A model generated the notes under the pieces. That model was not told where the DNA came from and made no database searches. It was given only the letters and a program-made list of their open reading frames with translations. From Pegea sp. RAD2-039 (Eukaryota > Chordata > Thaliacea > Salpida > Salpidae), in the NCBI GenBank assembly GCA_034620365.1, contig JAQGEQ010000351.1:372001-436000 (forward strand): 64,000 nt of DNA, in the 5' to 3' direction. A program made the position numbers and the translations under genes. Below, piece after piece: positions 38,236 to 50,159 of the stretch; the first letter of the stretch is position 1, and each line of letters starts with the position of its first letter.

Positions 38236-41200
38236 TCACAACTCTACATGAACATTCGATGCATCAACTTCTTCTGTAGAATTCAGAGTTAAAATGATTT
38301 AATAAAGAGATGTTGAAACTTCATTTTATCACTAACTTGTTGATGTATTTGTATTTGGAAGATTTTTTTGCCATCTTGATTGTAGATTTTTGATTTCATC
38401 ATCATATTCAGGCCATTCACTAACAATTCGAACAGCTGCATCTAATTTCGGTTCTTTAGTCAAAGGATTATTGCACTAGAAAAAGAAGACGTTAAGCGAC
38501 CACTAGATGGAGCTGAAGATCACCAGATCGATGGTTTTTGCGCGTGATTTCGACTCATCACTACACCAAGTTGAACACCAAAGCCACTCTTGAGGTAGAG
38601 ATTTAATTCCAACCTAAACAAAAACACAAATAAAAACAACAACAAACAAACAACAACAACAAAAACAAACTTGATGAATCATATTGTTGGGTAAATCTTG
38701 ATCTAAATTGGCCAATGAGTTTGGGTCTTGGGACAAGGCTTGGTACTGACCACGTAGTCGGTCACCGGCTGCGATTTGGCGAAATTTAACCAGATCAACA
38801 ACATATATAGCGCTGCAAGCAACCAGATATGAAACCAATCAACTAATCAGGTTATCATTTACCTAATATGGTATTTACGGCCAGCCAAATGGTTTGCCCA
38901 GTAACCACCCTTCCAAAAACGAAAGCCATCCATTTCCTTTCGATCATCACAAAATGGAGTGTATCCGTAGGGATTTCCTTCCAAATCGAAATCTCGGAGT
39001 TCCTGATAGGAAAGATTAGAAGAAAGAAGATCTTAGAAAGACTTACTTTAAGATCGGCTCTCACGATCTGATCAGCATCCACAAAAATGATCTTATCAAC
39101 ATTCAAAGGAAACAAGACATCAAGAAAGAGGATCTTGTACCTGAAAGCAACCAATCAGCAACCAGCAAACCAACAACCCAACACCACTCACCCCCACATG
39201 GTTCGCTGCTTCTCCGTCTGCTGGTTCAACCATCTCGGCCATTTATACTGAACCATTTCAAACTCAAAATCATACTCCTTGGACATATAGGAGATGAAGT
39301 CCTGAGAAGAAGAGTGAAGGTGCTGGAGACATGATCATTACTTACCTTAAACTGAGGCGAGAGGTAGTTCTTCAACATCCAGAATTTGACGCGCGTCTTT
39401 GTATGACGAATCACACTCAACATCATGATCCTCATCAGACGCTCATATAGATGCCCGGATGCAAGCGAGAACACGTTGATGACGTCATCACTAGATGAGT
39501 TGGTAGTGGTCCCAGATTCAGGTTTGGAACCAGTAAAAGTACTGTGATGACGTCAGTAGTTGATGACGTCATGAAGATTGATGACGCCGCTCACTTTGCA
39601 ATCGAGCTCCAAAGACTTTCTTCCTCCTTCTCGAATCCAGCTTCGTTTTTATCTTCCAGTAAATCTTCATTGACCTTCTCTGATTTCTTTGCCACCTATC
39701 ATCCAGCTGCTTTGTGATTGGCTGGTTTGAAATGTGATGTGGTTACCTTAACAGTCAGGACCACACTTTTGAAGCTGTCCATGACAACAGGGACATCAGT
39801 GGAGTCTTGTCCATCGATACTGGAGGGCATGCGTGAGGAAGTATCTTTGAAACAGACTCAATTACCTGATGATGTTGTAGATATCTTCTGATCTTCCTTT
39901 GCGGAGGTTCAAGAACCAAACTCCAGGGGTGGTTTTCATTTGAAAGTACCCCAGATTTGCCATCACAATTGTATCAACACTAACATTCTCTCTATCAGCA
40001 CCTAGTGTGAACTGCAGTCCACGTGGAGGACTTCCTGTCGAGAAATGTTTATATGATGACACAACAAATGGGACACTAACCTGTGGTCAAGTCCCTTGCA
40101 TGCCCTTCTAGGACCAGATGTTCGAGCTCATAGTCCGCAACAACTTCATTCGCATCAACTTCATTTAATCGGATGTTGTCCAGGTCATGGACTGCCCTGA
40201 CCGCTTCGACCATCCATCCCTCAGGAGGATGCATGGTCAGGGTCAGGAGGGACTTTGATGGTAGGTCTTTGAATAAAGCATGCGGCCCTTGGAAGGTTTT
40301 GTCGCTCTATAAACAGTTTTGTTGGAATCTTGTTTTTAAGTATTGGAATTGGACCTTGAAGTTGGGTTTTGAGTCCAGGACAAATCTGTAGAAGCGTTTG
40401 ACAGGGAGGTCGGATAGCTTCGGTTGACAATTCATAAAAACTTGAATATTAGCATCAAGTACTTCATGTAAAACCTATAAAAAGATTTAAAAACAATTAA
40501 TTAGTTGACTTTTTACTGTCTTTGTTTAGTTGTATTTAATCGAGAAATATTTGTAGCTTACTTCTAATATTGGACTGATATGTTGTGCTTGATTACTTGC
40601 TGGGTTAATAACAGCTACGATATCAAATGCGTTCGTTTTGGAGCTCTTTAAATTGATCACACTATGTTGAGATGAAGCTGTAGACATTGGTGAAAGTCTT
40701 TCATGGTTCACTTTGTTTGCAGATGCAAGATGAGATGATAATTTCATGATTAGATCACTTTCTGTAAATCAATCTTATAAATTTGGTTTTTGTTAATCTG
40801 ATCTTACTTTGTATTGTTGTCAAACTTGATTTTGTGTTTTTCACAAACTTTTTGATAACATCAGTAACTCCTTTATATTCTAAAGACTCAATCAGCTCAA
40901 AATCATAAGACACAAGCCTCTCATCATCAATCAAAGGCCCAATAACCTGAAATCAAATTAATAAAAAATATCCAGAGAATGATCTTCAACAAACTTTTCC
41001 GTTGTAAACAACAGCTGAGTTTCCAGGTTTCAATCCCAGCACAGAGGCTGTCCACGACCGCTGTGAGCTGACATGAGCTAGGACCTTGTCACTGTCTTTG
41101 CTGATTAGTTGCTCGAAAGCCTCTTCGTTCATTCCATTTACAAATAAGTCTGCAGGAGTCTTCTCACCAGAAAGCAACTTTTGAACGTTTTCTTCTTTCA

Positions 41201-44200
41201 ACTAAAGACGATTTAGAGGATTTTTTACAATCAGAAGCAGCTAGATGTTAAAAGGAAGCTCACTAGTTTGATGATAAAGTTTCTCGCATGAGTTGCTTGT
41301 TGACTTGAAATAGCACTTTCAACATACTTGATCATTTGAGAATTAATTTCATCTTTGGGATTATGGATGATCCCTATTCTGGCCTGGCTACTGCTTTTCT
41401 AATTATCAAAAAACAATTATGGTTTAAAATAATTGAATTTATCTTGAAAATTAAACAACAAAAACCATTTTGGAAAACTTACAACAAATTTGAGAGCTGT
41501 ATAAAGAAGTCTTCTTCCTTTTTTACAATTTAGATCAACAACCACCCAAACAGTAAGAGGTCTAATGTGGTTTTGAGCATCACTCTTAGCGAGATATCTA
41601 TCAAATCAATCGACAATTAAAAATAGAAAAAACTAAAAATGACAAGCTTACAATTCATTCAAGCCCTCCGCTATAGTCGCTGTTTGGTGTTTCGCTAGCA
41701 ACTTTTCAAACTTTTTAACATTAGAATAAGATTCAACTGCAAAAAACTGGTGAAAAATTGAAACTTTCGAAATTGAGGTGTTACTTTGAGCAATTCCAGT
41801 TAGGTCAATAGTTTGTTTATTCTGCTTAAGAATTTTAGAATTAAATCTGGGAACCACGTTAGGCTGATCCATTAAAAAGTCCAGGACATTGTCGTCATTT
41901 CTAACTGTCCCCATGTAGACAGAACGTTGTAAGAATGATGTCTTTTGCATGATGTTCTCAAGAACAGCCTATGAGATAACAAAATGACATTTTGAGATTT
42001 ATCTCAGTTGTATCAAAACCTGTTCAAAATTTGTTGTTGAATAATCATCTTCTGAAAGTAGAACTCCATTCATCAAGACACTGACATCTTTAGTGAGTCC
42101 TGACTTTTGCTGGAATGATCTTCCTAACTTGCGCTTCTCATCATAATCTGAGCTGCAAAATCAACCAATCAGAGGCGAGGATTCTTTTTTAATGAAGGTA
42201 TTTACTTGCTGCCGACAATTTCATCAAAATCAGCGGATTTGAATTTCTTTAGCAATCTCTTCTTGATGTACTTGACTGAAAGATCAGTATCTTCCGGAAG
42301 AGATTTGTACAGCTGCATCAAATTCGGATGAAGACACAATCCTACTCACGTGACAACTCACTGAAATTAAAAAGCGAAAAGCGATTTCGTTGTCGTCCGT
42401 CTCATCTCTGACGTAATTATAAACGCGATAAAGCGCGACGGACGGATCTTCAAGTCCATTAGATGTCTCGGAGTCATCCAATAAGAATACGATCCCTAAA
42501 GATCAAAAGATAAAGACTTGAATAAAGATCTTCTTCCAAGAACTCACCGATCCTTAGAGGTACACTATTTGCCCAAAAGACTTCACTAGATTCCATCAAG
42601 TACTTCATCTCAGGATTTTTCGGATCAATAACAAACACCATGTGATGCATGTTCTTTCTGATCCTCCGGAGGGTCCCAGGAAACGCAGGACGAAGAAGAT
42701 CATGGATATTTGTCGGCCAATTCTGATAGCTTCGATCTTTTTCGATATCATTCAACCACTAGATGAGAAAGATCAGGATAAAGATTTCAGAGATCGATTT
42801 CTACCGTGATGGAAGAGTCTCGTAGATCCAGAACATAGTCACCATCCCCTGATCCCTTTACTTGAATCGGAAGAGCTAGGGCTTGCCGGATTTGTTGTCC
42901 TTCAAACCCAAGATCAACGAGACCACCAAAAAGTTGAACTTCATGACGAAGTAAGTCCAAAATTCTAAAATAAAAAGAATCTGTGAAGAGAGCGGGACAC
43001 AATGAAGGGATTCCACATGGCTACAAGCGAGTTAAATTGATGAAACCCGATTGAGATTGTCTTCAGAGACACTAAAATGACGCTAGTTGCTACTTTTAAA
43101 CGGAAATTTTCATCTTTAAGATGAAATTGTGTTGCATCTACGCAAACTTACGGAAACAAGTCAAGTTTTGTGACACGGAGGCCATTAATGGCGAAATAAA
43201 ACTCGCTTGTACCAAGTCTCAAGCTTCTGGTGAGCTATTTAAATTGACAGGTTATCACAAATGAGTAGAAAAAGATGTTTAAAATAGTAAAATAAAAAGA
43301 AATATCGGTGGCGTGGTCCTTACTCAAACATGTCCAGTTCATCTAAGTTCAACATCATGCCATTTACCAGCAGTCCCGATTGACCAATCTCCAAATCAAG
43401 TTGATTGAAACTCTAAAATTTTCAACTTTTGTGTAATAATCAAAAAATTAACGAAAAAAAATATTTAGTTCAGGGTTCAAAAAAAAGTTTGAAGGAGCTG
43501 AAAAGGACGAAGGATGTGGGACACATCTAGAAACATCCCACAATCAAATCGTGCAACTAAAAGCATCCGACATTTCATGGGTTTTGACCGAAGTCTGGAT
43601 ACTTTTACAGAATAATTTATATGAAGAAGATGAAGTCCTCTACAAAACGTTTAGAGAACCCGAATAGAAGCTCAGTCGGGAGCCCAGACCCACAACAAAT
43701 TGGGAGCCACTGATGATGAAAAGTTTGAAAATGAAAGAAGAAAACTAACTCCTCTGTTTGATAAGATTTCATTCTTCATCTCAGGAGGAACTGGTTGCTT
43801 CACAAGTGATCTAGGAAGATTAAGATCAGATCAGAAGATGAGATGATCTTCATTACTTACCGGACTCTCATCGGGAAGTTTTGACTCACATCACGGAGGA
43901 CTTCTAATTGTTTATCTTTAGGAGCAGCCAAGACTCTTGCAGCAGCCTGAAGATGAGGATTTAGTCGCAAAATTAGTCATCAAAATAGTTAGTGACTTGG
44001 TAACTGAGATCTTGTAGTTGCCAAACTTTCATCGGCTTCATTTCTTCAGAGGAGTCAATAAGATGATCACGAAAAGAGGTCAATTCTTCCGATTTATCTG
44101 GATGTATCGCACGAAGTTTTGAGAAGTCAAATCCTTCAATCTCAAGATCAGAATCTTCATCAGAAGCAGATGTTGCGGAATCATCTGATCAAAATTTGTT

Positions 44201-45680
44201 GTTTTGAAAATTATAAGGTTTTGTTGTTAAAAGAACTTGCCTTTGATGTTACTGTCATCAATTGCTTTGTATTCAGTGCTTTTGATGGCCAGCTCAACTC
44301 CATAACCTTTCAGAAGATACAAATAGAATCAAAGAGTAGTTTTGAAGACATATTTATAATTTCATTTTTTTTATACTCATCCGAAATTAATCTAATGATT
44401 CTATCATCAACACCTTATAACAGTTTTACAAAATTCTAAATTTGATAAACTAACCAGATAAAATGGCTTTCTCTTCTGATTGGCCTTGAACAAAATGTCT
44501 CAGAACATAACAGCAATGGTTTTTTTCAGAAAGTTGTTTCATTAAAGTATGAGCGGCTTGAAAAGACTTTTTGGTGATGTCAGCATAAACAACAACTGAT
44601 CTTGGTAAGATACAACCAGCTGCAAACAAAATAATTCAACTACAAAGCATTTAGACAAAAACAGATAACTACTACCCTCAAATACAGTTTGTTTATAACA
44701 TTCTATTTTAATTTTAAAATATTCAAACCAAACACAATTATTTCGCTCACTTGGGTAAATATGATCGTTTGGAAAAGTTATTGATTTATTGTTTTCATCT
44801 TTTTTAATTTGATTCAGGAAAATTAAAACATCTGAAGCTTCACAGGACCGCTTTCCATTGATATCAAAGAATATATCACAGCCAGATGGCTGGTCTACCC
44901 CACTTGCTAGCTAATCATTGAAACAAAATTAAAAAATTTCATAAAAATTAATTCCATTTTAAACAACTCTTCTAGTAAATCAAAAGATAGTTTAAACGAA
45001 GTTTATTATTAGAAAAAAAAACATTTATAGAGCAATTATTGAATAAAAATTTATAAAATAAGATTACCTGATGATGCATTTCGATTCTTGGTGAATAATT
45101 ACGAACAGATAATGATAACTTCAAAAGACTTTCTTTTAAAGAGTTGGGTTGATTACCAAGAACTTTATTAGCAAATTTTATTGCTAAATGATAATGGTTG
45201 AAAGATGAGTCTTCAATAGTACCATCTTTCGAAGACACAATTTCATTGATGTAATCCCAAAATGCATCTATTGAGTCTTCAGCAACAAATTCACTGAAAA
45301 ATTTTTTTATTTTTGATAGTTAAAATTTTTAGAGGAAACTAGTAAAGAAATTATCATAAATGAGACAAAGATGCTTATATCTAAGATAAATAACTTTCTC
45401 TAAAAAAATAATTAATATTATAACTTTACTATAAGTTAATGAATAATCAAAAAAATAAATTAATGAATGAAATAGACTTCTTAAATTATTATGTCTTACA
45501 AAAGATAATTACACAAAATATATTTAAATATATTGAAAGAAGTAGCTTTTACCTTGCCTCCAGCAAATATGAAACTGATTTCCATTTAGTACTAAGAGAA
45601 ACTGTAAGAGGTTTTGATTTTCCTTTTACTTGATATATACAAACTATGATTAAAAACCAAAACTTCCATTCTAACTTCAT
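38236..45680 (-). CDS. UGGT1: UDP-glucose:glycoprotein glucosyltransferase (1554 aa, 33 exons)
   Basis: ER-lumen folding sensor that re-glucosylates misfolded N-glycoproteins for the calnexin cycle. Exons: 45680-45553, 45293-45068, 44910-44751, 44619-44455, 44306-44241, 44184-43997, 43946-43861, 43810-43750, 43412-43324, 42964-42805, 42758-42548, 42495-42362, 42312-42206, 42152-42020, 41968-41652, 41597-41483, 41398-41264, 41201-40995, 40946-40808, 40761-40562, 40474-40355, 40306-40081, 40034-39866, 39819-39747, 39695-39595, 39541-39346, 39301-39192, 39140-39047, 39002-38863, 38812-38671, 38613-38524, 38475-38337, 38273-38236. All junctions are in frame. It has a signal peptide ([17 protein letters not shown]), thioredoxin-like and beta-rich sensor regions, and a GT24 domain from about residue 1255. 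The metal-binding DADQ is near 1362-1365, and [16 protein letters not shown] is present. The C terminus HVEL is a KDEL-type ER signal. UGGT1 versus UGGT2 is not decided. Confidence 0.96.
38641..38670. repeat. Short AAC/AAAC simple repeat in a UGGT intron
   Basis: A run of AAC and AAAC units immediately downstream of the exon 30 donor. On the gene strand it is a G+T-rich tract just inside the intron. Confidence 0.7.
43152..43234 (-). other. UGGT exon 9b, second version of the same segment
   Basis: An 83-nt exon, 89 nt downstream of 9a, with acceptor AAATAG and donor GTAAGT. It enters in phase 0 and leaves in phase 2 like 9a. It encodes [20 protein letters not shown] and then VTKLDLFP, aligning to the same protein segment. 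Using both exons would break the frame into exon 10, so each transcript should use only one. Confidence 0.75.
43324..43412 (-). other. UGGT exon 9a, one of two alternative exons
   Basis: An 89-nt exon between good splice sites. It enters in phase 0, leaves in phase 2, and encodes [20 protein letters not shown] and then [10 protein letters not shown]. It aligns with the family segment L-x-L-x-x-G-x-S-x-L-x(I/V)-N-G. Joining exon 8 (43750) to exon 10 (42964) through it keeps the frame. Confidence 0.8.
44185..44240 (-). other. UGGT intron 5 with a GC donor (GC-AG intron)
   Basis: The exon ends AAAG and the intron begins GCAAGT, the strong consensus typical of GC-AG introns. It ends in TTGATCAG. 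Only this reading keeps the frame from exon 5 ([13 protein letters not shown]) into exon 6. Confidence 0.8.
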
Positions 45681-47056
45681 TATATTACTCAGCTTTGAAG
45701 AGGAAACTAAAAAATAAATGTCCAATAAAAAAAATAATAAGATAATATAAATAGTTTTAAAATGTCAGATTTAGATACTTTATCATTAATATTGACATTA
45801 TTTGAATTTGTAAGCTTTTTATTAGTCTAAAAAACAAAATCTACAAAACTGTAGTTTCTTGTTTTTTTGGAATCAATAAATCTAGTAATGTAAACAAAGT
45901 GAATTATTAAGAATTAAGTTAAACAAATAATAAATATATTGAGTTTATTTTATAATAAATACTAATATTTCTATTTAACAGTTAGATCAAAAAAGTTGAT
46001 TTTTAGTCTTATTTGTAATAAAATCTATGTTTACAATAAAAATTTGTAGCAAAATATATTTAGAAATTAACAAATATTAAGTTCTTAAAAAATTCTACCA
46101 AAATATATTAATTTTTATTTTTATAAAGGTTCAATAAACTTCTTCTATAATCAACACTTAGTTGTCTGGAAATAAAATAACTAAAACTAATCAAACAAAT
46201 ATTCAACATGATAGAATGCCTCAAACAACAGAAATAATTGACTAGAACAGCTTATAATCGATTAAATTAAATATTTTACAAATCAACAACTATAAATTAT
46301 AATCCATAAATTCATTGAAGTTTAGACTACGTGAGCGTAAGAAATCCCCTCTTCCGAAAATCTTTTACCTGATGACGATGCAACAGAAACTGATTTAACA
46401 TAAACTTTGTTTTTAATAACAAAAAATAAACGTAGTAAATTAAATTTTCTAGTTATTACTTTTTATTTCTCAAACTATTAATAAAATTGTTTTTATTTTT
46501 CGTTTGTTATGAAATAACTAGTTTCAGAAAGCAATTTAATTTTGCAAATACCTGTAGATAACTGCAAATATTTTATTCGTTTAACAGCTTAATATGTGTC
46601 TAAAAAGTAATCAAATTTTTTCTTATTTCTTATGAAAATTTAGATATTTAATTTAGAGATTTAATTTGATTTGTACCGCTAGCAACACTATTTAAAGTAC
46701 AACGTAAGGTTGGATTTTCCTATTAACTATAAAAACTTTTGAGACAACAAAGCCAAACAAAAAAATCTATCAAGTAAACCTTGCACGTGGAAATATAAAA
46801 CGTTTAGAAGACTAATAATTCTACGCTGCAAAGTATTCACCCTGATGGAAGCTTTTAAAAAAAGTATTTATAAAGTTTGATATAATACAGTCCAATAAAA
46901 AGTTTAGGTTAAAGCATTAGGTATAAAAATAATAAAAATGAATCATATAGCACTGATTCTAACGACTAAAGAGTAAAATTACAGTTATTATAAGCTTAAT
47001 TGTCAAACATTCAGAATTTTTAAATAAAAAAGTATTCATCACCCTTATATAGTTAA
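45681..47056. other. Intergenic 5' region of UGGT
   Basis: AT-rich; no genes seen. An acceptor-like TTTTTTAG on the minus strand (45707-45708) lies 26 nt before the UGGT start, so a 5' UTR intron or leader addition is possible here. Confidence 0.45.
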
Positions 47057-47392
47057 GCAGAGCAAATTTTTTCTCCTACCGTAAAATTAGTACTTGAAAC
47101 TAGCTTCCATCAGATATTGTCATGTCAGAATCGCTCTTGCTGTTCAAGCAGAAGTTAAAACGTTATAATATTGCCACAATTGTCATTTCTAAACTGTGAT
47201 TCTTTTTTACTTTTTATATTTTTAACATTTTATGTAATTGTTCACTGTTATATGCTTTGAGGACTACTGAAATGCCATGTGTTACATCTTTTTCTTTCTA
47301 TATTTCTAACTTAATATATATTATTTGTGAGAATGTGTGTTAAAGAGAGGTGCTCTCTTCAAACAACTTCCTTTGCGTTTATTGAAATAAAT
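47057..47392 (+). mobile_element. LINE 3'-end fragment (copy C)
   Basis: About 335 nt covering the last part of the RT frame, the stop and the 3' UTR. The TTCTCCTACCGTAAAATTAG and GTTATAATATTGCC segments match copies A and D. The stem half is GGTGC, but the second arm is mutated, and the tail is reduced to one AATAAA-like unit. Clearly older than the other copies. Confidence 0.85.
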
Positions 47393-48066
47393 TATCATCT
47401 TTTTGATAACTTATGTATAAACTTTAAGCAATTTTATGAAAATATTTGTATATTGGCAACCTTTGGTCACTAAATTAAAGTCGGCAACGCTAATTACTTT
47501 AATAAGATATTTAAATTAAATCATATTAATTAAACCTTTCGAAAGGTTTTCAAAATAGTGTGCCGTATTAGTTTATAAATTGATAAAATAAATAATCTGC
47601 TTGCTTTACTGAAGCTTTCACAGGTTTCTTTAGTTTTACATTTATTTGTAAATCTATTTATTTTTAACTTTTAAAAATTTTTATAAGGTAATATATATTA
47701 ATAAGTAAAAAATAGATTCATATTTTGATAGCTATTCAAATTTTATGTTTTTTTATATTTTTATCTGATAAATGCTAAGAGTAGAGATTTTGTTTATTCA
47801 AAATATAAATAGGATGTTTTAAAAGTTTATCAATATCTTAAGGACATCAATCAAATAAATAGACAGCTACAGTTTTGAGTTATCTATTTTTTCTAACAAA
47901 CTCACAATCAATTAATTCAAATTAAATCTTACCACTAGTTGGCGCTGCTACTTTGCATCGTACTATTCAATCAATTAACTGATTTTAGCTTAAGGCAAAA
48001 TTGTTATCTACAAGATGTTTTAAGAAAAACTGTACAATTACTAGAAGTTTTTTTAGGTATATCAGA

Positions 48067-50159
48067 ATGAAAAGTAATTTTACTTGGATTATAACCGTTG
48101 CATTTTTATCTGGTGAGTTGTTTTAGTTTTTTCTTTTTAATTTGTACTTGATCGAAACGAATCTGTTGTACTTATATTTAGGATCTTACTTTGTTTATTT
48201 TATTTTAATGTTTGCAATTGTTTGAGAAAAATCTTGAAAAATTTATACATTTTGTTGAAATTTTACTTTGAAAAGATAAGTAGAAAGCACTTGAAAGCTA
48301 TTTTTGTAACTATACAAATTGTTAAAGAACTATTTACAAGGGCAACAAACATGTTCAACAAACGTCTTATAAAAAAACATTTTTGTTCAACTTCAATTAA
48401 ATTAAATGAAAATATAAATTCTTGACAAGAAGAAAGGTTGTCAGTAGTCCCCAATTTTTGATAATTACTTAGAAGTAGATAAATGTCTGATTAGATAAAC
48501 ATTGAAACTAAACTTTATTAATTTTTGGAGATTACTCATTCAATATTTACATGTTACTCAGTTCATTATTTGTTTTGGTTAAATCTCAAATTAAAGGTTT
48601 TTCAGATAAATTCAAAAATCAATTATCTAAAAAACCAGCACTTTTGAAATTACTTGAAAAACTTTTTAAATCTTCTTAAACAATCGTTCATGCAATAAAA
48701 AACGGTTCAGTAATTCACACATTTCTTTTCTCATACTTTTATTGTTCCACATTCTAGTTGTGATGTTTTCTTATTTGTTTATTTTATTATTTATTTAACG
48801 CGTGAGTGCCCTTGACAATTCCAACAGTTCTTATAGCGAATAAAGACCAAGTATTACGAGCAAAGTGATAATTGGAAAGTCTTCGGTATCACAGTTTAAG
48901 ATTAATGCAGAAAGAATACAAACACTGTATAAAAACTTAAACTATAAATAAAAAAATTGACAAGACAAAATAGAAGAATAGAAGAAGGAAGCGAGGAAAC
49001 CAGCAGTGTTACGTATCACTTGATAAGGAAACTACTTAAATCTTATCTTTTAAAACTTCAAAAGATGCGATAGATTTTGATGCAGTGATGATCCACTTGA
49101 TATTTTTAAAGTTGTTGAGCGGTTGAGAACAATTTTGTGAAGTTTCAGAAATTTTACATTTATGACTAATTTGCATAAAAAGCTTCCTTGATATACATTA
49201 TAATGCTAGAAATATTTTATTAGAATATTATAGAAAATTATTTTGAAAGATGATGATCGTCAGATTTTGTCTTCTGTATACTATTCTATACTTGACTATA
49301 TTTCTAAAAAAAACCTAAAAATAAGGTTGAAAAACACTGAAATGATTTTTGCAAACAATTTGCATAATATTTGAATATTTACATAAACCTTGAACTTTAA
49401 TTAACAGCGATCATTGGGTTCAGTTTTTCGTGTGTATCATTTTTGACTTCAAATTGGGTTAAAACATCTGAAACGCTGATCATATCTGGAAATGAAACCG
49501 TAGTACATCGCTTTCATGGATTATGGGACCAAGGACTCGCCGATTTAAACTGTGTTGGTATTTCAATTCACATATGTAGTAAGTGACTTTGACTTGATTC
49601 AAAAGTTTATAAAAGTCATAGGCTTAAAATAAACTTAACTTCAAATTGAAGTTCTTAGTTTAAGTTTTGTTTAACAACTAAACATTAATTTATATTATGT
49701 GCAAGACATCAGTTTAATTAGATGAATTATTTATTTACGCAGTGCCTACAAAAGCATTCCTGCTTGCAAGTTTAAGTGTTAATCTTCCAGCTATTTTATG
49801 CCTCGCTACCTCCTTTGTAACTTTCATAAGTCAGGGAAGCGCTTACATCAGTTGCAATTCTTCAAGAATATCATGCTTACTTTTTCTGGTCGCAGGTAAA
49901 TCTTTTACTTCTTATTGAACTATCATTTCAATTCTAAAACTCTACTTTATTAGCTTTTAATCATTTGATCGGAATTGCTTTATTTACTTTTCACCACAAT
50001 CAAACATCAACCAGTTTTCGATCTTACGGTTTCTCCTATTATTTATCATGGGTTTCGTTTTTATTGACGCTATCGTCTTCGGGACTTTCTTTAGCATTTT
50101 CACAAAAATATTGGAGTTATTTTGGGGTAATTACTAATCATTTTTATTTAGAACTTTAA
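48067..50159 (+). CDS. Claudin/PMP22-like tetraspan membrane protein (191 aa, 4 exons)
   Basis: Exons: 48067-48112, 49408-49578, 49743-49895, 49954-50159; in frame, with a first intron of about 1.3 kb. Four hydrophobic segments are visible. The first begins at residue 6 and continues across the first junction. The second holds FLLASLSVNLPAILCLATSF, the third ISCLLFLVAGAFNHLIGIAL and the fourth YYLSWVSFLLTLSSSGLSLA. The first extracellular loop has a Trp (NWVKT) and then GLW with two later Cys (N-C and H-I-C). This resembles the W-GLW-C-C signature of claudins, EMPs and PMP22, but with wider spacing than claudins. An acceptor-like TTTTTTTAG lies 10 nt before the ATG. Family membership is likely; the precise subgroup and any junctional role are not shown. 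Confidence 0.75.

Noticed and set aside
43441-43740. Possible third alternative UGGT exon between exons 8 and 9a
   Set aside because: No segment with the N-G motif, correct phases and splice sites was found on the minus strand.
44119-44439. Plus-strand frame of 106 codons
   Set aside because: It overlaps UGGT exons 5 and 6 and their intron on the opposite strand, and shows no domain.
48515-48530. Sm-site-like AATTTTTGG inside the claudin-like intron, considered as a spliced-leader RNA gene
   Set aside because: No plausible leader with a donor site and no stem-loops lie in the right place around it.
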